A DNA stretch of 64,000 bases from an uncultured Alphaproteobacteria bacterium (GCA_934254585.1 CAKQLF010000001.1:318564-382563); one strand, 5' to 3'. Counted from the first letter of the stretch, positions 32,811-41,876 are shown. A program made the numbers and translations. The notes: generated from the sequence alone by a model not told the origin.

Positions 32811-34160
32811 TTAAGCAGGAGAAAGTTTTTTGATGCAATTTAGAATTTTTTCAGAAATTTCAGTGACAAGCTCTTGATTTTCATCTTCTATTTTTAAACG
32901 TAAAACGGGCTCAGTTCCCGATTTTCTGACAATAACAGTGCCGTGTTCGGCTAAAGCTTCTTTTGCTTCTTGCAGACATTTTTGCAATTCGGCTTGTTCC
33001 AAAAGAGCGGAAACATCTTCTTTGGAGGCAAAACGCAGGTTATGCGCGGCAGTCGGATACGGAATGAAAACAGGGAATATTTCGCTCATTTTCCGATTAG
33101 ATTTTTTTAGCCCCAGACAGATAATCAATGAAGCTAAAAGCGCGTCACCGGTAAGTGAATAGTCAGACAAAACCATGTGTCCGGATTCTTCTCCGCCGAC
33201 ATTGGCTCCGGTTTCGCGCATTTTTTCAATAACATAACGTTCGCCGACAGCTGAGGTGCAATAGTTTATACCCAAAGACTTAAGATATTTTCCTAAGCCG
33301 AGGTTAGAATAAATTGTAGCTACGGCAGTGTTGCCTTTCAGCAAAGAGTTTTGTTTGAAATAAGTGGCGAGATAAGCAATTATCTGGTCGCCGTTTAAGC
33401 GTTGTCCTTTTTCATCACAAACAATAATGCGGTCGCCGTCACCATCAACGGCGATACCAATTTGACTGTCACTTTCTACTACGGATTTGCATAGATTTTC
33501 GGTGTGTTGAGAGCCGCAGTTCTGATTAATGTTATAGCCATTAGGCGTGTCGGCAATACTGATTATTTGCGCGCCCAGATGGCGGTAAACTTCCGGTAAA
33601 ATGCTTGAAAACGCTCCGTTGGCCGAATCGAGAACAATTTTCATTCCCGTTAAGGCATTTTTTCCGGCAATTTTTTCCGCAACTTTCAAATAGTGTTCAA
33701 GCCCGACGTTCAGGGTTGTAATGTTACCGATTTTGTCCGGATTATAAGTGATATCAAGTTGCTGAGCCAATAATTCTTCAACCTGTGTTGATTGCGTATC
33801 GGAAAATTTATCCCCGTTGGCAGCAATCAATTTGAGGCCGTTATCCTGATAGGGATTGTGTGAAGCCGTAATCATTATGCTCATATCAACATTCAATGAT
33901 GGAGTTAAAGTGGTGCAAAGTGGAGTCGGAATAATGCCCAAGTCAATAACGTCAATTCCCTGAGAGGTGAAACCTGCTGACAAAGAACTGAAAAGCATTG
34001 AACCGGAAATTCTGGTGTCGCGAGCAATGGCTACTTTGTGTTTCTGAGTGCAGATGGTTTGGCTTAATGCTTGAGCCAGACGTGTGCAAAAGTCAATGGT
34101 TAGCGGATAGTTGTTGGCAATGCCGCGAATGCCATCGGTACCAAAAAGTTTATTAGACAT
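32811..34160 (-). CDS. glmM: Phosphoglucosamine mutase
   Basis: GlmM interconverts glucosamine-6-phosphate and glucosamine-1-phosphate on the way to UDP-GlcNAc for peptidoglycan and LPS. The 449-residue product starts Leu-Phe-Gly-Thr-Asp-Gly-Ile-Arg-Gly. Its active-site phosphoserine loop is Ile-Thr-Ala-Ser-His-Asn-Pro-Tyr near residue 98, its metal-binding loop Asp-Gly-Asp-Gly-Asp-Arg near 238, and Gly-Glu-Glu-Ser-Gly-His and a C-terminal Arg-Lys-Ser-Gly-Thr-Glu-Pro follow. Length is normal. It links with nagA and nagB in this window in amino-sugar supply. Confidence 0.97.
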   Translation of the reverse strand: MSNKLFGTDGIRGIANNYPLTIDFCTRLAQALSQTICTQKHKVAIARDTRISGSMLFSSLSAGFTSQGIDVIDLGIIPTPLCTTLTPSLNVDMSIMITASHNPYQDNGLKLIAANGDKFSDTQSTQVEELLAQQLDITYNPDKIGNITTLNVGLEHYLKVAEKIAGKNALTGMKIVLDSANGAFSSILPEVYRHLGAQIISIADTPNGYNINQNCGSQHTENLCKSVVESDSQIGIAVDGDGDRIIVCDEKGQRLNGDQIIAYLATYFKQNSLLKGNTAVATIYSNLGLGKYLKSLGINYCTSAVGERYVIEKMRETGANVGGEESGHMVLSDYSLTGDALLASLIICLGLKKSNRKMSEIFPVFIPYPTAAHNLRFASKEDVSALLEQAELQKCLQEAKEALAEHGTVIVRKSGTEPVLRLKIEDENQELVTEISEKILNCIKKLSPA

Positions 34161-34182
34161 TTCTTTCTCCTTTGTAGAAAAA

Positions 34183-34206
34183 AAGCCGCTATAGAGCTAG
34201 CGGCTT
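34183..34206 (-). terminator. Intrinsic terminator of the beta-barrel protein gene
   Basis: AAGCCGCTA and TAGCGGCTT pair around a short loop, and on the minus strand seven T residues follow. It lies between the barrel gene and glmM. Confidence 0.85.
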
Positions 34207-34225
34207 AAAATTTTCAGCTTACGCA

Positions 34226-34831
34226 TTAAAATACATAACGCAAACCGGTGTAAATTTCGTGAGCTGTGATGTCAGCGTGTTTGATTGCGCCCATATCATA
34301 GTAGCGGTAACCGGCATCAACATTGAAACGGTTTGTTACCTTAACGCTTAAACCGCCGCCGACAGACCAAGTAAAGCGAGTCGGTTTGTAGTTTCCGTTT
34401 TGGGTGTAAACAGCTCCGGTTGAACTCTTGTTAGAATATTTCATAGAAGTAAAACCGATACCGGCACTGACATAAGGTGTGAACCATCTGTATGGTGCAA
34501 AGTCAAAATAACCGTTTAACATATATGAATATGTTTTGAAAGCATAGGTGTTTTTACCGGCAGCTCCGCCAATGTCATAGCTTTTTGAGCTTTTATGACG
34601 CCATACATATTCCAATTCTGTACGGAAATAGTTGTAACGATAACCTAAAGCACCGCTAAGCATTAATTTGTTTTTATCCAAACCATTGGTGTTGATGCCG
34701 CTGTTTCCTTTTTTAGAATAATCGTGTTTGACAACACCTCCGCGGCCGCCTAAATAGAAACCATTGCAGTCAGCCATAGCATTAGAGCATAAAAATGTGC
34801 CGGCTAACAAAGCTAAAATAAATTTATTCAT
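34226..34831 (-). CDS. Outer-membrane beta-barrel protein (opacity-porin / OmpW-like fold)
   Basis: The 201-residue product has a signal peptide ending Asn-Ala-Met-Ala near residue 20 and then alternating polar/aromatic strands suited to an eight-stranded barrel. It opens Gly-Phe-Tyr-Leu-Gly-Gly-Arg-Gly-Gly. Tyr-Arg-Tyr-Asn-Tyr-Phe-Arg-Thr-Glu-Leu-Glu-Tyr follows near residue 62 and Phe-Thr-Pro-Tyr-Val-Ser-Ala-Gly-Ile-Gly-Phe near 115. The C-terminus ends Gly-Leu-Arg-Tyr-Val-Phe, the terminal Phe that BamA recognises. Similar small barrels act as structural or adhesive outer-membrane proteins. GGAG precedes the ATG. Confidence 0.85.
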   Translation of the reverse strand: MNKFILALLAGTFLCSNAMADCNGFYLGGRGGVVKHDYSKKGNSGINTNGLDKNKLMLSGALGYRYNYFRTELEYVWRHKSSKSYDIGGAAGKNTYAFKTYSYMLNGYFDFAPYRWFTPYVSAGIGFTSMKYSNKSSTGAVYTQNGNYKPTRFTWSVGGGLSVKVTNRFNVDAGYRYYDMGAIKHADITAHEIYTGLRYVF

Positions 34832-34917
34832 AGTGTTTCTCCTTTGAAAATAACTATCGTTACCCTACGGCAAAATCTTTAAAATTTAATTAAAGTTGGG
34901 AAAATCCCTAAAAAACA

Positions 34918-34946
34918 TTGATTTTATTTAGAAGCAGGGGTATTTT
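34918..34946 (+). promoter_or_regulatory. Promoter of RNase P RNA
   Basis: TTGATT at 34918-34923 and TATTTT at 34941-34946 are exactly 17 bases apart. Initiation near 34954 coincides with the predicted 5' end of the RNA. Confidence 0.5.
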
Positions 34947-34954
34947 TATTTTGA

Positions 34955-35360
34955 ATGGCGGTCGGATAGCTGCGTCAGGGAAAGTAAAATCCATTGATGA
35001 GGAAAGTCCGGGCTTCACGGAAACAAGATACCAGATAACGTCTGGCTGGAGAAATCCAAGGGAAAGTGCCGCAGAAAATTACCGCCGGTCAATGACCGGT
35101 AAGGTTGAAAAGGCGAGGTAAGAGCTCACCGCACAAGCAGTAATGTTTGTGGCAAGGTAAACCCTATCTGATGTAAGACCAAATTAGGAGACTTGGGCCG
35201 TCCGGCCTGAGAAACGGAGAGTTTCCGCTCCGCTCCAGAGGTGGGTCGCACCAGCCAAGCGGTGACGTTTGGCGTAGATGAATAGCTATCGCACTAATCT
35301 TTACTTTGTTTATTAAGGTAAAGCAAATCGTGACACAGAACTCGGCTTATAGGCCGCCTT
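34955..35360 (+). ncRNA. rnpB: RNase P RNA, bacterial type A
   Basis: This is the catalytic RNA that matures tRNA 5' ends. The universally conserved CR-I region GAGGAAAGTCCGGGCT is at about 35000-35015. The CR-V/P4 partner (GTAGATGAATAGCTATCGC) is near 35274, followed by GACACAGAACTCGGCTTAT, which contains the 3' conserved segment. The ends GGCGG and CCGCC pair to form P1. A long internal domain of about 250 bases supports type A. The 5' and 3' ends are estimated to within a few bases. lpxC begins 24 bases downstream. Confidence 0.95.
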
Positions 35361-35384
35361 TCACTTTGATTTTAGGAGAATTTT

Positions 35385-36239
35385 ATGCAAAAAACTTTGA
35401 GCGAAATTTTGGAAATTGAGGGAATTGGTTTGCACAGCGGTTTGCCAAGCAAAATGACTTTTTATCCGGCTGAAGCTGAAAGCGGTGTTGTGTTTACGCG
35501 CTCTGATTTGCCGAACAAACCGGAATTTAAAGCCGTTTATAATCAGGTTGTCGATACGCAAAATTGCACTTGTTTGGGAAATGCCAACCGAGAAATCGTC
35601 AGCACAATTGAACATATTATGGCTGCTTTGTATATTTTGGGGATAGATAACGTGCGAATCGACGTTACTAATCCGGAAACCCCGATTATGGACGGAAGTG
35701 CCAAAGTTTTTTATGAACAATTGAAAAAAATTCCGTTGAAAGAATTGCCGGCAAAACGTAAATATCTGAAAGTGTTACGCGAAGTTGAATTTGCCGATGG
35801 AAAAGGTGCTAAAATAGTTTTGAAGCCTGCCGATAAGTTTGATATTCATTTTACAATTGATTTTCCGTCAAAAATTGTCGGACATCAGGAATTTTCCGGT
35901 GAAATAAACGAAGATGTTTTTGGGCAAAAAATTGCACCTGCCCGAACATTTTGCGAAAAATATCAGGTTGATTATTTGCGCTCAGTAGGTTTGATTAAAG
36001 GCGGCAGCTTGGAAAACGCTGTTGTTTTAGATGGCGAGAAAATTTTAAACGAGGGCGGATTCAGAGTGGAAAATGAAGCTGTCAATCACAAAGTTTTAGA
36101 TTGCATAGGTGATATGTATACCTCGGGATATCGTCTGTTGGCGAAAGTCGAGGCCGAACGTTCCGGACATTTTCATAACAATGAGGTGTTGAAAATTTTG
36201 TTTTCCAGTCCAAATAATTATCAGTTGATAGAGGAATAA
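35385..36239 (+). CDS. lpxC: UDP-3-O-acyl-N-acetylglucosamine deacetylase
   Basis: LpxC is the zinc deacetylase that commits precursors to lipid A. The 284-residue product begins with Ile-Gly-Leu-His-Ser-Gly. It has Ser-Thr-Ile-Glu-His-Ile-Met-Ala-Ala-Leu near residue 70 (first zinc His), Pro-Ile-Met-Asp-Gly-Ser-Ala, and a second ligand region His-Lys-Val-Leu-Asp-Cys-Ile-Gly-Asp near residue 230. Ser-Gly-His-Phe-His-Asn-Asn at the end carries the catalytic-site His. AGGAG precedes the ATG. bamD begins four bases after the stop, a conserved alphaproteobacterial order. Confidence 0.97.
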   Translation: MQKTLSEILEIEGIGLHSGLPSKMTFYPAEAESGVVFTRSDLPNKPEFKAVYNQVVDTQNCTCLGNANREIVSTIEHIMAALYILGIDNVRIDVTNPETPIMDGSAKVFYEQLKKIPLKELPAKRKYLKVLREVEFADGKGAKIVLKPADKFDIHFTIDFPSKIVGHQEFSGEINEDVFGQKIAPARTFCEKYQVDYLRSVGLIKGGSLENAVVLDGEKILNEGGFRVENEAVNHKVLDCIGDMYTSGYRLLAKVEAERSGHFHNNEVLKILFSSPNNYQLIEE

Positions 36240-36243
36240 AATT

Positions 36244-37593
36244 ATGAAAAAAATTCTGGGATTGCTTGTTTTTTTGAGTCTGACTGCTTGTGCCGCCACC
36301 GATAAGGTGAAAGAAAATGCTTCGGTTGAAGAATTGTATAATAAGGCTTTTGACGATTTGCAAAAAACTAAGTATAAAAAAGCGGCTGAAGAATTTGAAC
36401 AGGTTGAAGTTGAACACCCGTATTCGCAATGGGCGGTTAAAGCGAAGTTAATGGGTGCCTATGCTTATTATAAAAATGAAAATTATGATGATGCAGTGTT
36501 GGCTTTGGATCGCTTTATTAAATATCATCCCGGAAATAAAGATACTGCTTACGCCTACTATTTAAAAGGTATGTGTTATTATGACCAAATTTCTACCGCG
36601 GATAAAGACCAAGCGGATACGGAAAAGGCCGAAGAAGCGTTTAATCGGTTGATTATGCTTTATCCTAACAGCGAATATGCCGCCGATGCCCGCAAAAAAA
36701 TTAATCTGACCGAAGATTATAAGGCGGGACAGGAAATGATTATCGGGCGTTATTATCTAAACAATGGTAATTATTTATCGGCCTTGAATCGTTTTAATGT
36801 TGTTTTGGAAAATTATCAGACTACGGTGCAAATTGAGGAAGCTTTGTATCGTCAGGTGGAAATCTATGGAGTTTTAGGCTTAAATAAATATGCCGCAGGT
36901 TATTATAAGATTTTACAAAATAATTATCCGGATGGCGTTTGGACGGCCAAAGCGGCTAAAGTAATGGAAAAAATCAGCAAAACATCGGTAAAAAAGGCAA
37001 AAACTCCAAAACCGGCGTCAGAAGTGAAAGAAGAAACATCAAGCAGTTGGTTTGGTTGGTTTAAATCCGATGAACAGCCGGAAGTCAAAGCGAAAACTCC
37101 AAAACCGGCGGCAGAAGTGAAAGAAGAAACATCAAGCAGTTGGTTTGGTTGGTTCAAATCCGATGAAAAAACGGAAGTCAAAGTGAAAACACCAAAACCG
37201 GCGTCAGAAGTAAAAGAAGAAACATCAAGTAGTTGGTTTGGTTGGTTTAAATCCGATGAACAGCCGGGAGTCAAAGCTGAAACACCAAAACCGACGGCAG
37301 AAGTGAAAGAAGAAACATCAAGCAGTTGGTTTGGTTGGTTTAAATCCGACGAACAGCCGGAAGTCAAAGCGGCAAAAAGAGAAGAGGAAACTTCCGGCAG
37401 TTGGTTTAATTGGTTCAAATCTGACGAACAGCCGGATGTAGCAGTAGAGGAAATTGCGGTTGAAGTTGAAGAGGAACAGCCGAAAGTTGAAACTGCTGAA
37501 ACAACAGAAGAGGAGCCGCTGAACAGTGTTAAAGTTTCACAGAAAACTCAAGTTGGGGACATTATCAGCAGTAGTCCGAAAGGTAAAAAATAA
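36244..37593 (+). CDS. bamD: Outer-membrane assembly lipoprotein BamD with a repeated C-terminal extension
   Basis: BamD is the essential lipoprotein of the BAM complex that folds outer-membrane proteins. A lipobox (Leu-Thr-Ala-Cys, lipid Cys16) leads into TPR repeats (Glu-Leu-Tyr-Asn-Lys-Ala, Ala-Ala-Glu-Glu-Phe-Glu-Gln-Val-Glu, Ala-Tyr-Ala-Tyr-Tyr-Leu-Lys-Gly) that end near residue 240, the normal family length. The remaining ~200 residues are unusual. Four 31-residue repeats encoded by 93-base units at 37000-37371 each carry Ser-Ser-Ser-Trp-Phe-Gly-Trp-Phe-Lys-Ser-Asp-Glu. A shorter fifth copy (Ser-Trp-Phe-Asn-Trp-Phe) and an acidic tail follow. recN starts on the last base of the stop codon. 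Confidence 0.92.
   Translation: MKKILGLLVFLSLTACAATDKVKENASVEELYNKAFDDLQKTKYKKAAEEFEQVEVEHPYSQWAVKAKLMGAYAYYKNENYDDAVLALDRFIKYHPGNKDTAYAYYLKGMCYYDQISTADKDQADTEKAEEAFNRLIMLYPNSEYAADARKKINLTEDYKAGQEMIIGRYYLNNGNYLSALNRFNVVLENYQTTVQIEEALYRQVEIYGVLGLNKYAAGYYKILQNNYPDGVWTAKAAKVMEKISKTSVKKAKTPKPASEVKEETSSSWFGWFKSDEQPEVKAKTPKPAAEVKEETSSSWFGWFKSDEKTEVKVKTPKPASEVKEETSSSWFGWFKSDEQPGVKAETPKPTAEVKEETSSSWFGWFKSDEQPEVKAAKREEETSGSWFNWFKSDEQPDVAVEEIAVEVEEEQPKVETAETTEEEPLNSVKVSQKTQVGDIISSSPKGKK
37000..37434 (+). repeat. 93-bp coding tandem repeat in bamD
   Basis: Units start at 37000, 37093, 37186 and 37279, with a diverged shorter copy from 37372. Differences are mostly single-base changes, and the Trp-Phe-Gly-Trp-Phe core and Lys-Thr-Pro-Lys-Pro linker are kept in frame, so both recent expansion and selection on the protein are plausible. 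Confidence 0.92.
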
Positions 37594-39254
37594 TGCTAAA
37601 ATCTTTATCAATTAGAAATGTTGTTTTGATTGATAAATTGGACTTGGATTTCCGGAACGGCTTTAGCGTGTTGAGCGGGGAAACCGGTGCCGGTAAATCT
37701 ATTTTGTTGGATTCTGTCGGTTTGCTTTTAGGAAAACGGGCCGAAATTGGAATGATTCGCAGCGGCTGTGACAAACTTTCGGTTTGCGGAAGCTTTGAAA
37801 TTGCCGATAAAAAAGGTGAATTAGCGGCGTTGTGCGCGGAATATGATTTGGATTTTGATAATGAAATAATTATTAAACGCACACTGAATCAAGATGGCAA
37901 AGGAAAAATATTTTTTAACGACCAACCGATTACACAAAAGCTTTTGAAAGAAATCGGCGGTTATTTGGTGGAAATTCACGGACAGTTTGATAATCAAGGT
38001 TTACTTAATCCGGCGACTCATTTAAGCGTGTTGGATAACTATGGGAATTATCCGGATAAAATTGCGGCGATGAAAAACGCTTTTGGGGTTTATAAAAAAG
38101 CAAAAACAGAGCGTGCGGCGGCTGAAGAAAAAATCAGACAAGCGAAAAATGAGGAAGAAAACCTTAGGCACTGGGTTGACGAGTTTCAAAAAATTAAACC
38201 TCAAGCCAATGAACAGGAAGAACTTGAACAAAAACGTCAACAAATGATGAACGCCGAAAAAATATTAGAAAATTTAGACGCGGCATATAAGGCTATGAGC
38301 CAAGGCGGCGTACAAAGTTCTTTACGGCAGGCACAAGCGGCGATTGCGCGGGTAAACAGTCTGCTGAACGGCAAATTTGATAATATATATGATTTGTTGG
38401 ATACCGCTTTAGTGAATGCCGATGAAGCAAGCGAGGAAATTGAGGCGGCGTCAAATGAGGTGTCGCTGAATCAGAATGAGCTTGACGCGGTGGAAGAACG
38501 TTTATTTGCTCTAAAAGCCTTAGCACGCAAACATAATTCGACAGTTGAGGAATTGCCGCAAGTTTGGGCGCAAATGGAAGAAGATTTGCAAAATTTGGCC
38601 AGTGGTGAAGAAAATATAGAAAATTTGCGCAAACTTGAAACGGCGGCTTACAACGATTATGTCAAAAAGGCTACGGAAGTTAGTCAAGCTCGGTTGGCAA
38701 CAGCATTGAAACTTGACGCTAAAATTCAAGCCGAATTGCCTGATTTGAAAATGGATAAGGCTCGCTTTATGACCCAAGTTTCCGACAAGCCGGAAAATTT
38801 GTGGAATGAAAACGGACGTGATGAAGTTTGTTTTATGGTTTCAACCAATCCAAACACGCCGTATGGTTCGCTCAGTAAAATTGCTTCCGGCGGTGAATTG
38901 GCGCGTTTTATGTTGGCTTTGAAGGTGAATTTGGCGCAAAGTTCACAAGTTGAAACAATGATATTTGACGAGGTTGATACAGGTATCGGCGGCGCGACGG
39001 CTCAGGCTGTCGGTGAAAAATTGGCTAATTTAGGTGAAAAAGTGCAGGTGCTTGTGGTGACACACTCCCCGCAAGTGGCGGCGCAAAGCAAATATCATTA
39101 TAAAGTTGAAAAAACAACAATGGATAATGTCACTACCACAACTTTGCGTGAATTGTCGACAAACGAAAAAACGGAAGAAGTGGCGCGAATGCTGTCTGGC
39201 GAGCAAATCACCAATGAAGCCCGCGCGGCGGCAAAGGTTTTAATAGGAGCTTAA
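37593..39254 (+). CDS. recN: DNA repair protein RecN
   Basis: RecN is an SMC-like ATPase that acts in double-strand break repair. The 553-residue product has Walker A Gly-Glu-Thr-Gly-Ala-Gly-Lys-Ser near residue 29 and a Gly-Gln-Phe-Asp-Asn-Gln near 130. A long coiled-coil centre follows, then the ABC signature Ser-Gly-Gly-Glu-Leu-Ala-Arg-Phe-Met and Walker B Ile-Phe-Asp-Glu-Val-Asp-Thr-Gly-Ile-Gly-Gly near residue 460. The ATG shares a base with the bamD stop; uvrC begins at the base after its own stop. Confidence 0.96.
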   Translation: MLKSLSIRNVVLIDKLDLDFRNGFSVLSGETGAGKSILLDSVGLLLGKRAEIGMIRSGCDKLSVCGSFEIADKKGELAALCAEYDLDFDNEIIIKRTLNQDGKGKIFFNDQPITQKLLKEIGGYLVEIHGQFDNQGLLNPATHLSVLDNYGNYPDKIAAMKNAFGVYKKAKTERAAAEEKIRQAKNEEENLRHWVDEFQKIKPQANEQEELEQKRQQMMNAEKILENLDAAYKAMSQGGVQSSLRQAQAAIARVNSLLNGKFDNIYDLLDTALVNADEASEEIEAASNEVSLNQNELDAVEERLFALKALARKHNSTVEELPQVWAQMEEDLQNLASGEENIENLRKLETAAYNDYVKKATEVSQARLATALKLDAKIQAELPDLKMDKARFMTQVSDKPENLWNENGRDEVCFMVSTNPNTPYGSLSKIASGGELARFMLALKVNLAQSSQVETMIFDEVDTGIGGATAQAVGEKLANLGEKVQVLVVTHSPQVAAQSKYHYKVEKTTMDNVTTTTLRELSTNEKTEEVARMLSGEQITNEARAAAKVLIGA

Positions 39255-41060
39255 ATGCCTGATATTAAACACGGTATAGAGGTTATTAAAAACAATGTGA
39301 AAATTGCTCCGGTCAATCCCGGAGTTTATCGTATGTTGGATAAAAACGGCAAAGTTCTGTATGTTGGTAAGGCTAAAAGCATAAAAAAGCGAATTGTCGC
39401 CTATACGCATTTTGAAAAGTTGCCAGACCACATAAAACGTATGGTTTCCGAAGTTGACAGTATGGAATTTATTATTGTGGAAAACGAGGCTAAGGCTCTT
39501 TTGATGGAAAATGATTTAATTAAAAAGCTGGAGCCAAAATATAACATTCTGTTAAAAGACGATAAAACTTTTCCGCATTTGATGATAAATTTGCAAGATG
39601 AATTTCCGGCTTTACGCAAAAGCAGAGGAGCTCGGCGGGATAAATGTAAATATTTCGGACCGTTTGCCAATGCAACGGCCGTAAACAACGTTATGGATTT
39701 AGCGCAGAAAGCTTTTCGTTTACGTTCTTGCCGCGACAGTGTTTTTCATAATCGCGAGCGGCCGTGTATGCTATATCAAATCAAGCGTTGCAGTGCGCCG
39801 TGTGTTGGCAAAATCAGCAAAGAAGAATATCATCAACTTGTTCTTGATGTGGTGGCGTTCTTAGAAGGCAAGGATACCGCGCTGAAAGACGAATTGTCGG
39901 CGCAAATGCAAAAAGCCAGCGAGGATATGAATTTTGAATTAGCTATAGTTTTGCGGGACAGAATACGAGCTTTAAGCAGTATTCAAGGCGGTGCGAATGT
40001 GGAATATGCCAATATTCAGTCGGTTGATGCCGTGGCTGTGGCTAAATATAAAAATATGGTGTGTATTCAGGTGTTTTTTGTGCGTTCGGGACAAAATTGC
40101 GGTAATATTCCATATTTTCCGAAACAAGCGGCTGATATGTCGGAAGCGGAAATTTTGGAGGGCTTTTTGAGCTCATTTTATGCCGAACATAGTGTGCCAA
40201 AAGAGATTTTAATTTCAGAACCTCTCGAGAATGTCGAGTTTTTAGAAAAGGCTTTGGGGTGTACTATAAATTATTATCAAAAAGGAAACAAAGCCAAGTT
40301 AATTGAGCGAGCTCGTGAAAACGCCAAGGCGGCTATTGAACGCAAATTGGCGGAAACGGCAACGGTGGAATCCAATCTTTATGAAATGCAGCGTTATTTT
40401 GATTTGCCGCGTTTGCCGCAACGGATTGAAATTTATGACAACTCGCATAATCAGGGAAGTTTTGCTGTCGGGGCTATGGTGGTGGCTACACCCGAAGGTT
40501 TTGATAAAAAATCATATCGAACTTTTAATATAAAATATACAGAAAACACCAATGATGACTTTGCTATGATGAAAGAAGTGTTGTTACGGCGTTTTGAACG
40601 TATGTCGCCGGAGAATCGTCCCGATGTTATTTTGCTTGACGGCGGTTTGGGACAATTGCACGCCGTGCACGAAGTTTTGGCCGGTTATGATTTGAGCGGA
40701 ATAACGATTGTCGCTATCTCTAAAGGACCGGAACGCAATGCCGGCAAGGAATTTTATCATATCTTGGGGCGAGAGAGCTTTGCTTTGCCATATCAATCAC
40801 CTATAGCGTTCTATTTGCAAAATTTGCGAGATGAAGCACATCGTTTTGCCATTGGGACGCACAGAAAGAAAAGAGCTAAATCCATTTATAAGTCGCGAAT
40901 CGACGAAATTGAAGGAATTGGCGCAAAAAGAAAGCGCGATTTGCTTGGTTTCTTCGGTTCGGTGGAACAAATTAAAGAAGCAAGCTTGCAAGATATTATG
41001 AAAGTGGAGGGAATTAGTAAAAAAACGGCGGAAAAGATATATAACTACTTCCATAATTAA
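39255..41060 (+). CDS. uvrC: UvrABC system protein C
   Basis: UvrC makes the dual incisions in nucleotide excision repair. The 601-residue protein has an N-terminal GIY-YIG domain (Pro-Gly-Val-Tyr-Arg-Met...Leu-Tyr-Val-Gly-Lys-Ala) and a Cys cluster near residue 160-178. A UVR segment near 220 (Phe-Glu-Leu-Ala-Ile-Val-Leu-Arg-Asp-Arg-Ile) and the RNase H-like C-terminal nuclease (Ile-Glu-Ile-Tyr-Asp-Asn-Ser-His, Leu-Leu-Asp-Gly-Gly) come next, then a helix-hairpin-helix pair at the end. With recN upstream it forms a DNA-repair unit embedded in envelope genes. Confidence 0.97.
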   Translation: MPDIKHGIEVIKNNVKIAPVNPGVYRMLDKNGKVLYVGKAKSIKKRIVAYTHFEKLPDHIKRMVSEVDSMEFIIVENEAKALLMENDLIKKLEPKYNILLKDDKTFPHLMINLQDEFPALRKSRGARRDKCKYFGPFANATAVNNVMDLAQKAFRLRSCRDSVFHNRERPCMLYQIKRCSAPCVGKISKEEYHQLVLDVVAFLEGKDTALKDELSAQMQKASEDMNFELAIVLRDRIRALSSIQGGANVEYANIQSVDAVAVAKYKNMVCIQVFFVRSGQNCGNIPYFPKQAADMSEAEILEGFLSSFYAEHSVPKEILISEPLENVEFLEKALGCTINYYQKGNKAKLIERARENAKAAIERKLAETATVESNLYEMQRYFDLPRLPQRIEIYDNSHNQGSFAVGAMVVATPEGFDKKSYRTFNIKYTENTNDDFAMMKEVLLRRFERMSPENRPDVILLDGGLGQLHAVHEVLAGYDLSGITIVAISKGPERNAGKEFYHILGRESFALPYQSPIAFYLQNLRDEAHRFAIGTHRKKRAKSIYKSRIDEIEGIGAKRKRDLLGFFGSVEQIKEASLQDIMKVEGISKKTAEKIYNYFHN

Positions 41061-41112
41061 AAAAAATATCTTATGATACCACAGAATTAACGTTATTTCT
41101 AAGGGGGCTACC

Positions 41113-41850
41113 TTGTATAATTTACCAAATATCTTAACTATATCCAGAATTATAGTAATACCACTTATTTTTGCATCAATTTATTTTACGTCATACGCGT
41201 GGGCAATGTTGGCGGGAATTTTGTTTGTCGCCGCGTCTGTAACCGACTATTTAGATGGTTATTTAGCCCGAGCTTGGAATGAAACTTCGGCCTTTGGACG
41301 TTTGTTGGACCCGATTGCCGATAAACTGTTGGTGGCAACTGCCTTGGTGGTTATTTTGGTTAAGCCGAATATGTATTCTCTGGGAATTACGGCTATTCCG
41401 GCGTTTGTTATTTTGTGTCGGGAAATTTTGGTTTCGGGGTTACGCGAATTTTTACGCGAAGTTAATGTTGGTTTGCCGGTGACTAAACTGGCAAAGTGGA
41501 AAACCGCTTTTCAGATGACGGCTTTGGCTATGATGCTGTTTAAGGATTTGTGGATTGGTTGGAATTATTGCGGCGAATTGCTGCTGTGGATTGCCGCTAT
41601 TTTGACTTTTATCACCGGTTATCAATATTATCAAAAGAGTTTGGACTATGTTAAAGCCGAAGAAGCTAAAAAAGTAAAAGAAGTTAAAGGAGTCGTAATT
41701 GATGAACCTAAAGCTGAAGAGCCGGTTAAACCGGTAAAAGCTAAAGCTGAAAAGGTGAAAAAAACGACAGTAAAGAAAAAAACTGTAAAAAGTGTAACTA
41801 AAAAAACTCCGGCCAGAAAGAAAACATCAGCGGAAAAAAGTAAACCTTAG
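41113..41850 (+). CDS. pgsA: CDP-diacylglycerol-glycerol-3-phosphate 3-phosphatidyltransferase with basic C-terminal tail
   Basis: PgsA makes phosphatidylglycerol phosphate in the inner membrane. The 245-residue product starts with a TTG at 41113 preceded by AAGGGGG. It opens Asn-Leu-Pro-Asn-Ile-Leu-Thr-Ile-Ser-Arg, has the CDP-alcohol phosphotransferase motif Asp-Tyr-Leu-Asp-Gly-Tyr-Leu-Ala-Arg...Gly-Arg-Leu-Leu-Asp-Pro-Ile-Ala-Asp near residues 42-65, and several transmembrane helices ending about residue 180. The last 65 residues are a Lys/Ala/Pro/Val-rich tail resembling histone H1-type tails, absent from most PgsA proteins. The uvrC-pgsA order is common. Confidence 0.93.
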   Translation: MYNLPNILTISRIIVIPLIFASIYFTSYAWAMLAGILFVAASVTDYLDGYLARAWNETSAFGRLLDPIADKLLVATALVVILVKPNMYSLGITAIPAFVILCREILVSGLREFLREVNVGLPVTKLAKWKTAFQMTALAMMLFKDLWIGWNYCGELLLWIAAILTFITGYQYYQKSLDYVKAEEAKKVKEVKGVVIDEPKAEEPVKPVKAKAEKVKKTTVKKKTVKSVTKKTPARKKTSAEKSKP

Positions 41851-41876
41851 TAATTTGATTTTGGGTCGAGGCCGCG

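Noticed and set aside
37000..37371. Four regular repeats as a possible CRISPR-like array
   Set aside because: The repeats are contiguous, in frame, 93 bases long and have no unique spacers; they are coding repeats.
36924..37418. Minus-strand open frame of 164 residues opposite the bamD repeats
   Set aside because: It is the complement of the tandem repeat; its apparent repeats follow from the plus-strand coding sequence.
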